Assembly: GCF_014673495.1 (NCBI RefSeq)
Contig: NZ_CP051006.1
Coordinates: 4,836,001 to 4,900,000, forward strand
Length of the DNA stretch: 64,000 bases
Reading direction: 5' to 3'
From: Streptomyces griseofuscus
GTDB lineage: Bacteria; Actinomycetota; Actinomycetes; Streptomycetales; Streptomycetaceae
Shown here: positions 35,691-45,166 of the stretch, one piece after another
How positions within the stretch are numbered: position 1 is the stretch's first letter
Layout of the letters: every line of letters begins with the position of its first letter
Notes under the pieces: generated by a model
Databases searched by the model: none
Seen by the model: the letters and a program-made list of their open reading frames with translations, nothing else
Told to the model about the DNA's origin: nothing
Program-made: the position numbers and the translations under genes

Positions 35691-36179
35691 TCAGCCGAGC
35701 TGGGCCTCGATCGCCGCGACGACCTCCGCCGACTCCGGCTCGGCCTGCGGCGAGAACCGGGCGACGACGGTGCCGTCCCGGCCGATCAGGAACTTCTCGA
35801 AGTTCCAGCGGATGTCGCCGCTGTGGCCCGCCTCGTCCGCGAAGCCCACCAGGCGCTCATAGAGGGGGTGCCGGCCCTCGCCGTTCACCTCCACCTTCTC
35901 GGTCAGCGGGAAGGTCACGCCGTACGTCGCCGAGCAGAACTCGGCGATCTCCTCGGCGCTGCCCGGCTCCTGCCCGAGGAACTGGTTGCAGGGCACGCCC
36001 AGCACGGTGAAGCCGCGCTCGGCGTAGCGCTCCTGGAGCTTCTCCAGGCCCGCGTACTGCGGGGTCAGGCCGCACTTGGAGGCCACGTTCACGATGAGGA
36101 CGGCCTTGCCCGCGTACTGCGGCAGGTTCGCGGCGCCGCCGGTGAGGGCGCCGATCTCGGTGTTCAGCACAGTGGTCAT
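35691..36179 (-). CDS. Glutathione peroxidase-family thiol peroxidase
   Basis: 162 residues. Peroxidatic Cys36 in NVASKCGLTPQY, GVPCNQFLGQEPG with its glutamine, and WNFEKFLI with the active-site Trp and Asn. Cys replaces selenocysteine as usual in bacteria; actinomycetes lack glutathione, so thioredoxin or mycothiol systems are the likely reductant. ATG at 36179. Confidence 0.93.
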   Translation of the reverse strand: MTTVLNTEIGALTGGAANLPQYAGKAVLIVNVASKCGLTPQYAGLEKLQERYAERGFTVLGVPCNQFLGQEPGSAEEIAEFCSATYGVTFPLTEKVEVNGEGRHPLYERLVGFADEAGHSGDIRWNFEKFLIGRDGTVVARFSPQAEPESAEVVAAIEAQLG

Positions 36180-36223
36180 GGGCGCGATGGTATGCGGCCG
36201 AGGTGTCCTGCGGGCGGCGGCGG

Positions 36224-37204
36224 TCACCCCGGCTCGGCGGGCGCGGCCGCCGCCACCACCGTGTCCCCGGCCGCCGTCCTGCCGTACAGCACCGACCGCC
36301 CGGTCCTGCGCCCCACCACCAGCCCCGCCTCCCGCAGCACCTTCAGATGCCGCCCGACCGAACCGAGCCCCTGGCCCGTCACCGCCGTGAGCTGGCTGGT
36401 GGTCATGGGGGAGTCGAGGAGGACCAGGACGCCCGCGCGGGCCGGGCCGAGCAGGGTGGCGAGGGCGGCCGGGACCGCGCGGGCCCCGGCGTCGGCGAGG
36501 ACGCCCGCGCAGGGGTAGACCAGGGCGTACCGCTCCCCGTCGTCCCAGGACACCCAGCCGTGCCGCTGCGGGGTGACCGGCACGAAGAGCATCTCGGCGC
36601 CGGAGATCTCACGCGGCGGGTACTCGTGCAGATTGACCTGGAGCCGGTTCCGGCCCAGCCACCGGGTGCGGCCGGGCCGCAGCGAGTCCAGCACGCTCAC
36701 CCAGCCGCCCTGCCCGGCCCGCGCGGTCCGCGCGACCACATCCGCCTCCAGCACCCGCCGCTGCCGCCCCCAGTACGGCCGTACGGCCTCCCGCCACACC
36801 CATTCCAGGAGCGCGGCCGCCCGCTCGGGCAGGTCCTCCCGGTCCAGCACGGCGGGCAGCGGCCCGGCCAGGGCGGTGCGCAGATGCCCGCGGGCGAGGT
36901 CCGGCGCGACCGAGCGCACCCGGGCGACCTCCGCGGCGAACTCCTCCCCGTCGCGGGGCGTGGGGGTGAGGAAGTCGGCGATCCAGTCCCGCCCGAGGCC
37001 CGCCCGCACCAGCCGGTCCGTCACCGGATCGGCGGCCAACAGGGCCTGGTACGAGGGCAGATGGGCCCGCAGCCAGTCCCGCTCACCGGGATGCGCCGCC
37101 TCGCCCGCGTGCAGCAGCTTCAGCCGCGCGAACGTCTCCGCGAGCGGCGAGATCACGAACCGGCTGCGCGCGAGCGTGTCCGCGTTGACCTCCCACCAGC
37201 CCAC
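36224..37204 (-). CDS. ArsR-type winged-helix regulator with DUF5937 N-terminal domain
   Basis: 326 residues. The N-terminal about 230 residues (RFVISPLAETFARLKLLHAG onwards) match DUF5937; the C-terminal part is an ArsR-type HTH (DSPMTTSQLTAVTGQGLGSVGRHLKVLREAGLVVGRRTGRSVLY). GTG at 37204 is the plausible start; a very long upstream in-frame extension is antisense to the MFS gene and is rejected. Divergent from the MFS exporter with a 90-bp gap, so likely its regulator. Confidence 0.85.
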   Translation of the reverse strand: MGWWEVNADTLARSRFVISPLAETFARLKLLHAGEAAHPGERDWLRAHLPSYQALLAADPVTDRLVRAGLGRDWIADFLTPTPRDGEEFAAEVARVRSVAPDLARGHLRTALAGPLPAVLDREDLPERAAALLEWVWREAVRPYWGRQRRVLEADVVARTARAGQGGWVSVLDSLRPGRTRWLGRNRLQVNLHEYPPREISGAEMLFVPVTPQRHGWVSWDDGERYALVYPCAGVLADAGARAVPAALATLLGPARAGVLVLLDSPMTTSQLTAVTGQGLGSVGRHLKVLREAGLVVGRRTGRSVLYGRTAAGDTVVAAAAPAEPG

Positions 37205-37294
37205 CGCAACCCCCGAACCGATGTCCCCCGTACGACCTTTCGCGCTGCCGCGAAACAATAACGGCCCGGCCCGGCCCGGCCGAGACTCCCCGGT

Positions 37295-38509
37295 GTGACC
37301 AGCTACAGATCCCTGTTCCGCACCCCCGAGTTCACCCCGCTCTTCCTCGGCTCGGCCGCCCAGACGGCGGCCGGCACCGTCGGCGGCCTCGCCCTCGGCA
37401 CCCTCGTCTACCGGGCCACCGGCTCCCCACTGCTGTCCGCGGTGAGCATGTTCGGCCCCTCCCTGGCCCAAGTCCTCGGCGCCACCGTTCTGTTGTCCGG
37501 CGCCGACCGGCTGCCACCCCGTACGGCCCTGACGGCGATCGCGCTCGTCTTCACGGCCGGCACCGCGCTCCAGGCGCTGCCCGGACTGCCGGTCGGCGCG
37601 GTCTTCGCCGTGCTGCTCGCGATGGGCCTGGTGGCCTCGCTCGGCGGCGGGGTCCGCTGGGGCCTGCTGAACGAGATCCTGGCCAAGGACGGCTATCTGC
37701 CCGGGCGTTCGGTGTTCAACATGATGAGCGGCCTGACCCAGATCGCCGGATTCGCCACCGGCGGCGCCCTGCTGGCCGCGCTGTCGCCCCGCGTCTGCCT
37801 GCTGCTGTCGGCGGCCCTGTACCTGACGGCCGGGCTCGCGCTGCGCCTCGGCCTGTCCGCCCGCCCGCCGCGCAGCGCGGGCCGCCCCTCCGCCTCGGCC
37901 ACGTGGCGCGCCAACTCCACGCTGTGGTCGGACCGTTCGCGCCGTCTCACCTATCTGGGCCTGTGGCTCCCGAACGGCATGGTCGTCGGCTGCGAGTCCC
38001 TGTACGTGTCGTACGCCCCGCACGCGGCCGGCACCCTGTTCGCCTGCGGGGCGCTCGGGATGTTCGCCGGGGACGTCACGGTGGGCCGGCTGCTGCCGCC
38101 CGGGGTGCGCCGGCGGCTGGCGACACCGCTGCTGCTTCTGCTCGCCGTGCCCTATCTGGCGTTCGCCGCGCATCCGCCGCTGCCGCTCGCCGCGCTCTGT
38201 GTCACCCTCGCCTCCGTCGGCTTCGGTGCGAGCCTTGTGCAGCAGGAGCGGCTGATGGACCTCACCCCCGGCGAACTAGCGGGCCAGGCACTCGGGTTGC
38301 ACTCCTCCGGCATGCTGACCATGCAGGGCGCGAGCGCGGCAGCCGCGGGCGCGGTGGCCCAACTGTCCACCCCGGCCGCGGGGATGGCGCTGATGGCGGC
38401 GGGCTCGGTCGCCGTGACCCTCGTACTGGCCGCGGCGGGCCGCCGTACCCCCCGCCCGCTGATCACCCCTGCGTCGGCGGCGGTGGAAGGGTCTGCTCGG
38501 TCCAGATGA
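37295..38509 (+). CDS. MFS transporter
   Basis: 404 residues with about 12 hydrophobic segments. Motifs such as GADRLPPRTAL in the first cytoplasmic loop and GRSVFNMMSGLTQIAGFATGG in the fifth helix fit the drug-exporter-type MFS family. GTG at 37295. Its 3' end overlaps the convergent permease-phosphatase gene by 47 bp. Substrate unknown; the divergent ArsR-type gene probably regulates it. Confidence 0.85.
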   Translation: MTSYRSLFRTPEFTPLFLGSAAQTAAGTVGGLALGTLVYRATGSPLLSAVSMFGPSLAQVLGATVLLSGADRLPPRTALTAIALVFTAGTALQALPGLPVGAVFAVLLAMGLVASLGGGVRWGLLNEILAKDGYLPGRSVFNMMSGLTQIAGFATGGALLAALSPRVCLLLSAALYLTAGLALRLGLSARPPRSAGRPSASATWRANSTLWSDRSRRLTYLGLWLPNGMVVGCESLYVSYAPHAAGTLFACGALGMFAGDVTVGRLLPPGVRRRLATPLLLLLAVPYLAFAAHPPLPLAALCVTLASVGFGASLVQQERLMDLTPGELAGQALGLHSSGMLTMQGASAAAAGAVAQLSTPAAGMALMAAGSVAVTLVLAAAGRRTPRPLITPASAAVEGSARSR

Positions 38510-41093
38510 CCTTGCCGGTGGGGGTGTAGCGGGTGCCCCAGCGGTGGGTCATCTGGGCGATGATGAACAGCCCCCGGCCGCCCTCGTCGTCGCTCGCCGC
38601 GTGCCGCAGATTCGGGGTGGTGTGCCCGGTGTCGGAGACCTCGCAGGTCAGGGTGCGGTCCCGGATCAGACGCACCTGGATGGGGCCGCCGACATAGCGG
38701 ATGGCGTTGGTGACGAGCTCGCTGACGATGACCTCGGTGGTGAAAGCCAGCTCGTCAAGACCCCAGTCGTCCAGCTGCTTGCTGACGCTGCTGCGCAGGG
38801 CGGCGACCGCGGCCGGATCGGCGGCCGGCTCCCACTGGGCGAGCCGGGTCCGGTCGAGCAGCCGGGTGCGGGCCAGCAGCAGCGTCGCGTCCTCGTCCAC
38901 CGCGCCGGTCAGCATCGCGCTCACCGTCTGCTCGCACAGCTCGGTCAGGGACCCCCGAGGGCCGGTGAGGGAGTCGGCGAGCCGGCGCAGCCCCTCGTCC
39001 TGCTGATCGGCCGCCTGGAGCAGCCCGGCGGTGAACAGCGCGAGGACACTGCCGGGGGCGAGCCGCAGCTCGGTGTTCTGATACGGCAGACCGCCGACCC
39101 CCAGCGGCGGCCCCGGCGGCACGTCGAGACTCCGGGCGACGCCCGTGTCCCCGGCCACCAGCACCGGCGGCGGGCCGCCCGCGCGCGCCATGCTGCACCA
39201 TCCGGAGACCGGGTCGTACACCGCGTACAGACAGGTCACCAACGCCTCGTCGGCGGGGGGCGGGGCATGGCCGGGCACCGGGGCGGTGCTGCTCGGGGCG
39301 GGCGCGCGCTCCTGGGCGGTCTGCTCGGCGAGGTCGTCGAGCCGGGTGAGGACCTCGTCCGGGGACAGGTCGAGGCGGGCGAGGACCCGCAGCCCGGTGC
39401 GCAGCCGGCCCATGGTCGCGGCGGCGGGCAGCCCGTGCCCGAGCACGTCCCCGACGACCAGGCCCACCCGGGCGCCGGACAGCCCGATCACGTCGTACCA
39501 GTCGCCGCCCACCCCGGACCCGTTGTCGGCGGGCAGATAGCGGCTCGCCGTCTCGCACGCGGTCTGCGGGGGCAGCCGGCCCGGCAGCAGGCTGCGCTGG
39601 AGCTTGAGCGCCGTGCTGTGCCCCCGGGTGACGACCGGCAGCAGCAGGAAGCCGATCGCGAGAGCGCCGAGCCCGAGGACGGTCACCCCGCCGACCCGCC
39701 CGACCACGGGGAGGTCGACGGTGCTCGCGCCGTACCCCGGTTCGGCGTAGACGACGAAGGCGGCGTACCCGAACAGCAGCACCATGAGCAGCCCGCCGAG
39801 CCCCGGCATCAGGCCCTTGCAGATCAGGTCGTGGGGGCTGCGGGTGAGGACCTTGCGGTGGTACCAGAGGCAGGCGAAGCCGGTCAGGCCGTACTGGAAG
39901 GCGATCGCGAGACCGACGGAGTCGACCGAGTCGGCGAGAACGTTGCGGCTGAAGGACGACAGCAGGACGAGCAGCGCGACGGAGGCCACGCCCATGCCGA
40001 GCGTGGCCCAGGTCGGGGTGAGGAACCTGCGGTGCACCCGGGCGAACCGGGCGGGCACCGCCTTGTGCACGGCCATCGAGAAGACGGTCCTGGCCAGCGG
40101 CAGGATGGTGGTCTGCGCGGAGGCCAGCGCCGAGGTCAGCACCATCAGGATCAGCAGCCGGGACAGGAACAGCCCGGTGCCGCCACCGCCGAAGACCGCT
40201 TCCCCGAGTCCCGAGAACACATCGTCGTGGTGATCGGCGTTGCCCAGCCCGATACCGGTGGTGCCGACGCCCGCGAAGGACTGCGCGGCGGTGGCGACCA
40301 GCCCGTACATGACCAGCAGCAGCACGGGGGACAGTACGGCGGCCCGGCCGGGGATCCGGGTGCTGTCGACGGTCTCCTCGTTGACGGACACCGCGGTGTC
40401 CCAGCCCCAGTAGATGAAGACGCCCGCGAGGACGCCCGAGGTCAGGGCCCGTACGGAGGACACCTCGAAGGGGTTGAACCAGGACGTGGAGACATGGATC
40501 GCGGTCGACGGCGGATCGGTGTAGACGCGGACCAGCGCGGCGACGGCGAACAGCAGCAGGACGGCGACCTCCAGACACAGCAGCCAGCGCTGTACGGCCG
40601 CGGAGACCGTGATGCCGACGTAGCAGATCGCGGTGAGCAGCCCGATCCAGACGACCCCGGCGACCGTGACCCACAGCCGGCTCTGGCTCAGCGAGTCGAG
40701 ACCCACCAGCCGGAACCCGTAGGCACCGGCGACGGTGGCGAGGTTCGCCATGACGATGATGTTGGCGACGATCAGCCCCCAGCCGCCCATCCACCCGGTG
40801 CGCGGCCCGAACGCCCGGGTCGCCCAGGTGAAGGTCGTCCCGCAGTCCGCGTCGCTCGCGTTCAGCTCCCGGTAGGCGTACGCGATCAGCAGCATCGGCA
40901 CGAACGCCAGCATGGTCACGATCGGCGCCTGGAGCCCCACCCCCGCCACGATGATCCCCAGCGTGGCGGCGAGGCTGTACGCCGGTCCGGTCGACGCCAG
41001 CGCCATGACGACCGAGGAGAACATCCCCAGCGTGTCCCCGCGAAGCCCCTTCCGCCCCACCCCGGAACCCGGAGCGGGCCGCCCCCCGGACAC
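38463..41093 (-). CDS. Amino-acid permease-SpoIIE phosphatase-HATPase fusion
   Basis: 876 residues as one uninterrupted frame. Residues 24-490 form an APC-family amino-acid permease (about 12 hydrophobic segments, STGPAYSLAATLG near the first helix). Residues 495-745 are a SpoIIE/RsbU PP2C phosphatase: LQRSLLPGRLP, GGDWYDVI, GDVLGHGLPAA, and the final metal Asp in DEDATLLLAR. Residues 755-870 are an RsbW-type HATPase (ELVTNAIRY N-box; VSDTG; DEGGRGLF). It could convert amino-acid transport or binding into phosphorylation state of a STAS-domain antagonist. GTG at 41093 is preferred since GGGAG lies 7 bp upstream; GTG at 41117 is in frame. The architecture is unusual. Confidence 0.88.
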   Translation of the reverse strand: MSGGRPAPGSGVGRKGLRGDTLGMFSSVVMALASTGPAYSLAATLGIIVAGVGLQAPIVTMLAFVPMLLIAYAYRELNASDADCGTTFTWATRAFGPRTGWMGGWGLIVANIIVMANLATVAGAYGFRLVGLDSLSQSRLWVTVAGVVWIGLLTAICYVGITVSAAVQRWLLCLEVAVLLLFAVAALVRVYTDPPSTAIHVSTSWFNPFEVSSVRALTSGVLAGVFIYWGWDTAVSVNEETVDSTRIPGRAAVLSPVLLLVMYGLVATAAQSFAGVGTTGIGLGNADHHDDVFSGLGEAVFGGGGTGLFLSRLLILMVLTSALASAQTTILPLARTVFSMAVHKAVPARFARVHRRFLTPTWATLGMGVASVALLVLLSSFSRNVLADSVDSVGLAIAFQYGLTGFACLWYHRKVLTRSPHDLICKGLMPGLGGLLMVLLFGYAAFVVYAEPGYGASTVDLPVVGRVGGVTVLGLGALAIGFLLLPVVTRGHSTALKLQRSLLPGRLPPQTACETASRYLPADNGSGVGGDWYDVIGLSGARVGLVVGDVLGHGLPAAATMGRLRTGLRVLARLDLSPDEVLTRLDDLAEQTAQERAPAPSSTAPVPGHAPPPADEALVTCLYAVYDPVSGWCSMARAGGPPPVLVAGDTGVARSLDVPPGPPLGVGGLPYQNTELRLAPGSVLALFTAGLLQAADQQDEGLRRLADSLTGPRGSLTELCEQTVSAMLTGAVDEDATLLLARTRLLDRTRLAQWEPAADPAAVAALRSSVSKQLDDWGLDELAFTTEVIVSELVTNAIRYVGGPIQVRLIRDRTLTCEVSDTGHTTPNLRHAASDDEGGRGLFIIAQMTHRWGTRYTPTGKVIWTEQTLPPPPTQG

Positions 41094-41326
41094 GCCGCTG
41101 CTCCCGAAAAGCCTCACATTCGATTCCAACGCGGGGGTGGCCGGCGTGCAAATACAGGGACGGCCGATGGGTGGCCCCCCTCTTCCCTCACTCCTCCTCT
41201 CCCTCCCGTCCCCCACCCCGCACGCCCCGGTCGCGTGCGCGTTCCCCGTGGGGCAGCATGAGGCCGTAACCGGGCGATCACGGATCAACCGGACATCGAC
41301 GGGTCGGCCGGAAGGGAACGGATGCC

Positions 41327-41974
41327 ATGGGTAGCGGCGTGTCGAGGGGCGGACGACGGCTGCGGGTCCGGCGTCTGCGGAGTGCGGGCGTGGCCGTCGC
41401 GGTACTGGCCACCGCGGGCACCCTGACCCTCACGGCCTGCGGCGGCGGCAACAACAACGGCGGCGGTACGACCGTCAGACCCAGCCCCACGCCCCCCGCC
41501 ACGGAGTCCTTCACGGGCACCCCGCCCTCCCCCCTCTCCTCGGCCGCCTCCTCCGCCGTCGCCTCGGCCCGCGCCTCCGCCTCCGCCGCGGCCTCCTCCG
41601 CCTCCGCGCGGGCCGACGAGTTCGAGGCCTCGGTCTCGGCGGCGGCCGAACGGGCGAACCAGGAAGCCCACAAGCGGCTGGCGAGCGTCCAGGGCCGGGG
41701 CAACGCCGCCTCCGACGTCTCACTGAGCGGCATCCCCCGCGCCCAGGTGAACGACCTCCAGGCCGCCCACGTCAACATCCACAACTCCACGGACAAGACC
41801 GCCGACTTCGCCGTCCAGGTCGACTTCCGCGACCCGAACGGCAAGGTCGTGGAGACCCGTTACGTCGGCGCGCAGAACGTCCGCCCCGGACAGACGGTCC
41901 ACCCCTACGCCATCAGCCACCAGCCGCCGCAGCCGGTCCTGAAGCCGGAGGTGGCGAAGGCGGAGCGGTACTGA
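41327..41974 (+). CDS. Secreted lipoprotein with Ala/Ser-rich linker
   Basis: 215 residues. Signal peptide with a lipobox LTAC ending near residue 38, then Gly/Asn/Pro-rich spacer, an Ala/Ser-rich probable coiled segment (70-120), and a C-terminal beta domain (HVNIHNSTDKTADFAVQVDFRD, RYVGAQNVRPGQTV) of the FxLYD type. FxLYD domains are found in secreted proteins of unknown role. ATG at 41327. Tail of the cell-envelope group; nothing else in the operon. Confidence 0.83.
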   Translation: MGSGVSRGGRRLRVRRLRSAGVAVAVLATAGTLTLTACGGGNNNGGGTTVRPSPTPPATESFTGTPPSPLSSAASSAVASARASASAAASSASARADEFEASVSAAAERANQEAHKRLASVQGRGNAASDVSLSGIPRAQVNDLQAAHVNIHNSTDKTADFAVQVDFRDPNGKVVETRYVGAQNVRPGQTVHPYAISHQPPQPVLKPEVAKAERY

Positions 41975-41985
41975 ATGGACCTTCC

Positions 41986-42020
41986 GCAAGTTCCGGAAAG
42001 AGTTTGCACGACACCTTGAC
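41986..42020. promoter_or_regulatory. Possible promoter/operator of the pullulanase gene
   Basis: GCAA (41986-41989) and TTGC (42004-42007) form a spaced dyad, and TTGAC at 42016-42020 could be a -35 element; no good -10 is visible. Sugar-responsive LacI-type sites in Streptomyces amylase promoters have TTGCA-type cores, so this is only suggestive. Confidence 0.25.
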
Positions 42021-42199
42021 GGGCGGTCGGCCCGGCGCGATCGTCGTCGCCCGGGGCAACCGTGTCACCGGTCAGGGCACGGCGCCTCCGGCAGGGCCAT
42101 GTCCGCCCTGCCGTGTCCACCGTGCGCGAGGCACCGGTGCCGGGGCCGCACGCGGCCGGCCGCGCCGGCGCCGTGACCTGCCCTGGAGGCAGTCGTCCC

Positions 42200-44848
42200 A
42201 TGAGCCGCAGACTCTCCCGGCGCATACCGTCCCCGTGCAGGCGAATACCCTCCTCATGCAGAGGCGCCAACTCCCTCCGTATCGCCGCCTCCCTCCGTAC
42301 CGCCGCCCGCCGGGCGGCCACCCTCGCCGCCTCCATCGCCCTCCTGGGCGGCGGCAGTGTCGGCCTGTCCACCCCCGTCGTCGCCGCTCCCGCCGCTCCA
42401 GCCGCCGCGCCGACCTCGGTCGTCCTGGCGGGCACCTTCGACACCGAGCTGGGCTGCTCCGCCGACTGGCAACCCGACTGCGCCCAGGCGAAGATGACGC
42501 TCCGGGCCGACGGCCGCTGGAAGGCGTCGCTGAACCTGCCCGCGGGCAGCTACACCTACAAGGCAGCCGTCGACAACAGCTGGACCGAGAACTACGGCTC
42601 AGGCGGCGTCCCGGGCGGCGCGAACATCTCCCTGACCGTCCCCTCCGGCGGCGAGAAGGTCGGCTTCGTCTACGACCCCGACACCCATGTCGTCACCGAC
42701 GACTCGGCGATGCCGGTCGTCACCGCGGCCGGCGACTACCAGTCCGGCCTCGGCTGCGCCGCGAACTGGTCCGCCACCTGTACGACGACCACCATGACGG
42801 ACCCCGAGGGCACCGGCGTCTACACCTACACCACCACCGCCATCCCGGCCGGCGCCTGGAACACCAAGGTCATCCTCGGCCACTCCTGGGACACCAACTA
42901 CGGCGCGGCGGGCGCCGCAGGCGGTGCGAACATCCCCTTCACGGTGCCGGCCGACGGGGCCCGTACGACGTTCTCCTTCAACTCCGCGACCCACCTGATG
43001 ACCGTGGTGAGCAACCAGGGGGCCACCGCCCCGCTCGACACCCTGGGCGCGCTGTACACCTCGGCCGCCACCACGTTCCGCATCTGGTCGCCGGAAAGCT
43101 CGAACGTCTCCGTGACCGTCGGCGGCGCGAGCCACGCCATGACGGCGACCACCCTCAGCGGCTACACGAACGTCTACCAGGCCGTCGTACCGGGGGACTT
43201 GAAGGACCAGCCGTACCAGTTCTCCGTGGGCGGCGTCGCCGTACCCGACCCGTACGCGCAGATGGTCAAGCCCGGCACCACGCAGGGCGTCGTCGTGGAC
43301 ACCGCCGCCGTGACCCCCTCCGCCGGCGGCTGGGGGTCCCGCCCGGCCCTGGTCAACCGCGAGGACGCGGTCGTCTACGAGCTGAGCGCCCACGACTTCA
43401 CCGTCGACCCCAGCTCCGGCGTCGACGCGGCCAAGCGCGGCAAGTTCCTCGGCCTGGTGCAGACGGGGACGACGTACGGCGGGGTGCGGACCGGCATCGA
43501 CCACCTCAAGCAACTCGGAGTGACCGCCGTCCAGTTGATGCCATCGTTCGACTTCGGCAGCACGGTCCCGAACTGGGGCTACGACCCGGTGGACTACAAC
43601 ACCCCGGAGGAGCAGTACTCGCAGTTCACCGCCCCCGAGGACCGGATCCGCGAATACAAGGACATGGTCGACCAGTTCCACCGGAACGGGATCCGCGTGA
43701 TCATGGACGTGGTCTACAACCACACGTACACGAAGAGCGTGTTCGGGAACATCACCGGCAAGTACTACACCGGGACCGATCTGTCCGGCACCGGCAACTC
43801 GATCGACGACGGCGACCCGATGGTCAGCCGGATGATCCAGGACTCACTGGAACACTGGGTCCGCGACTACGGCGTCGACGGTTTCCGCTTCGACCTCGCG
43901 GGCGTCCACTACTACAAGGACGCCTACAACTGGGCGAATTACCTGGAGACCACCTACCCCGACCGCGACCTGATGTTCTACGGCGAGCCCTGGAACGGCG
44001 GCGCCGGCGACCCGAACGAGGCGCAGAAGGTCCGCTACGGCACCCTGCCCGCACTCGCCCCCGTTCACTTCGGTGCCTTCAACGGCGTCTACCGGGACGC
44101 CATCCGGGGCGGCACCAACGACAACGTCATGGGATTCATGGGCGGTTCGGGCAATCCGTCGGCCATCGCCTTCGGCCTGACCGGCTCACCCACCGACGCC
44201 GACAGCACCGCGACCCTCTCCGACCTGTGGACACCGGCCTTCGCCGACCGCCCGGACCAGACGATGAACTACGTCTCGATCCACGACAACCTCAACCTCT
44301 ACGACAAGATCACCTACTCCGGCGCGACCGGCGGCGCCACCGGCACGGCCGGCCGCATCGACCGCCTCGCCGTCGGCACCGTCCTGACCTCCCAGGGCGT
44401 CCCCGTCATCGCCGAGGGCGACGAGTTCCTGCGCTCCAAGGTGGTGAACGGCGACTACGACACCGCCAAGAACTCCTACAACGCCCCCGACAGCGTCAAC
44501 GCGATCCACTGGGGCGACAAGATCACCAACGCGAGCGCCTTCACCTACTACCGCGACGCCATCGCCCTGCGCAGAGCCACCGCCGCCCTGCGGCTGACGA
44601 CCTGGTCCGCGATCCACAACCAGCTGACCACCCAGGTCGACGGCTCCACGGTGATCGCCCGGATCAGCTCCGACCCCGGCGCCCCGACCACCCCCGACAC
44701 GATCGTCGTCGCCAACCCGACGACCACGGCCTACACCGCCACCCTTCCCTCCGGCACCTGGACCAAGGCCCTGAACTCCTCCGGCGCGACCTCCGCCACG
44801 GACACGTCCTGCGACCCTCAGTCGGTGACCGTCTTCACCCGGACCTGA
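42200..44848 (+). CDS. Secreted pullulanase/alpha-amylase (GH13) with two X25 modules
   Basis: 882 residues. Long twin-Arg-containing signal region (1-65), then two pullulanase X25 modules (about 74-165 and 172-275, each with the GLGC or ELGCSADW and the NTKV/YKAAVDNSW elements), a CBM48-like domain, and the GH13 barrel: DVVYNHT near 503, GFRFDLAG near 560 (nucleophile Asp), YGEPW near 593 (acid Glu), VSIHDN near 693. Cleaves alpha-1,6 bonds of pullulan and branched starch outside the cell. ATG at 42200 has GGAGG 11 bp upstream. Confidence 0.92.
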   Translation: MSRRLSRRIPSPCRRIPSSCRGANSLRIAASLRTAARRAATLAASIALLGGGSVGLSTPVVAAPAAPAAAPTSVVLAGTFDTELGCSADWQPDCAQAKMTLRADGRWKASLNLPAGSYTYKAAVDNSWTENYGSGGVPGGANISLTVPSGGEKVGFVYDPDTHVVTDDSAMPVVTAAGDYQSGLGCAANWSATCTTTTMTDPEGTGVYTYTTTAIPAGAWNTKVILGHSWDTNYGAAGAAGGANIPFTVPADGARTTFSFNSATHLMTVVSNQGATAPLDTLGALYTSAATTFRIWSPESSNVSVTVGGASHAMTATTLSGYTNVYQAVVPGDLKDQPYQFSVGGVAVPDPYAQMVKPGTTQGVVVDTAAVTPSAGGWGSRPALVNREDAVVYELSAHDFTVDPSSGVDAAKRGKFLGLVQTGTTYGGVRTGIDHLKQLGVTAVQLMPSFDFGSTVPNWGYDPVDYNTPEEQYSQFTAPEDRIREYKDMVDQFHRNGIRVIMDVVYNHTYTKSVFGNITGKYYTGTDLSGTGNSIDDGDPMVSRMIQDSLEHWVRDYGVDGFRFDLAGVHYYKDAYNWANYLETTYPDRDLMFYGEPWNGGAGDPNEAQKVRYGTLPALAPVHFGAFNGVYRDAIRGGTNDNVMGFMGGSGNPSAIAFGLTGSPTDADSTATLSDLWTPAFADRPDQTMNYVSIHDNLNLYDKITYSGATGGATGTAGRIDRLAVGTVLTSQGVPVIAEGDEFLRSKVVNGDYDTAKNSYNAPDSVNAIHWGDKITNASAFTYYRDAIALRRATAALRLTTWSAIHNQLTTQVDGSTVIARISSDPGAPTTPDTIVVANPTTTAYTATLPSGTWTKALNSSGATSATDTSCDPQSVTVFTRT

Positions 44849-45166
44849 CCACCTCACCGGAGTGCCACGAACTATCGGGCGTCCTGTTTAGGTTCGCGGT
44901 TCGCCCTGGCCCTGTCCCTGGCACTACCGGGCCTGCTCGCCGGCCTCACCACCCTCACCGCCGCGTCCGCCGACACGGCACACAGGGCGGCGGTGACCGG
45001 GGGCGCCAAGTCCGGTGGTGGCGACGGCGATTACGGCGGCGGCCGGGCCGGCGGCGCGACCGGTCCGTCGGGTCCGAGGGTCCGGCCGGGTCCGGAAGGT
45101 CCCTCGGGTCCGACGGGTCTAACGGGTCCGGCGGGTCCGGCACGGGGAGCGCCCCGCCCGTTTCCG
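44849..45166. other. Intergenic stretch with a remnant secreted collagen-like frame
   Basis: Apart from the remnant described at 44894-45150, no intact gene is seen between the pullulanase stop and the convergent membrane gene. Confidence 0.5.
44894..45150 (+). pseudogene. Remnant of a secreted collagen-like protein
   Basis: The frame reads SRFALALSLALPGLLAGLTTLTAASA, a good signal peptide with cleavage site, then Gly-rich DGDYGGGRAGG, then Gly-Pro-Ser/Gly-Pro-Thr triplets (GPSGP, GPEGPSGPTGLTGPAGP). No start codon with a ribosome site precedes the signal, and the frame runs on into the 3' end of the convergent membrane gene without a natural stop. Best read as a truncated or decayed gene; a short functional protein from a rare start codon cannot be excluded. 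Confidence 0.4.

Noticed and set aside
36224..38173. Long N-terminal extension of the ArsR-type gene
   Set aside because: Upstream part is antisense to the MFS gene and low in complexity; GTG at 37204 fits the family.
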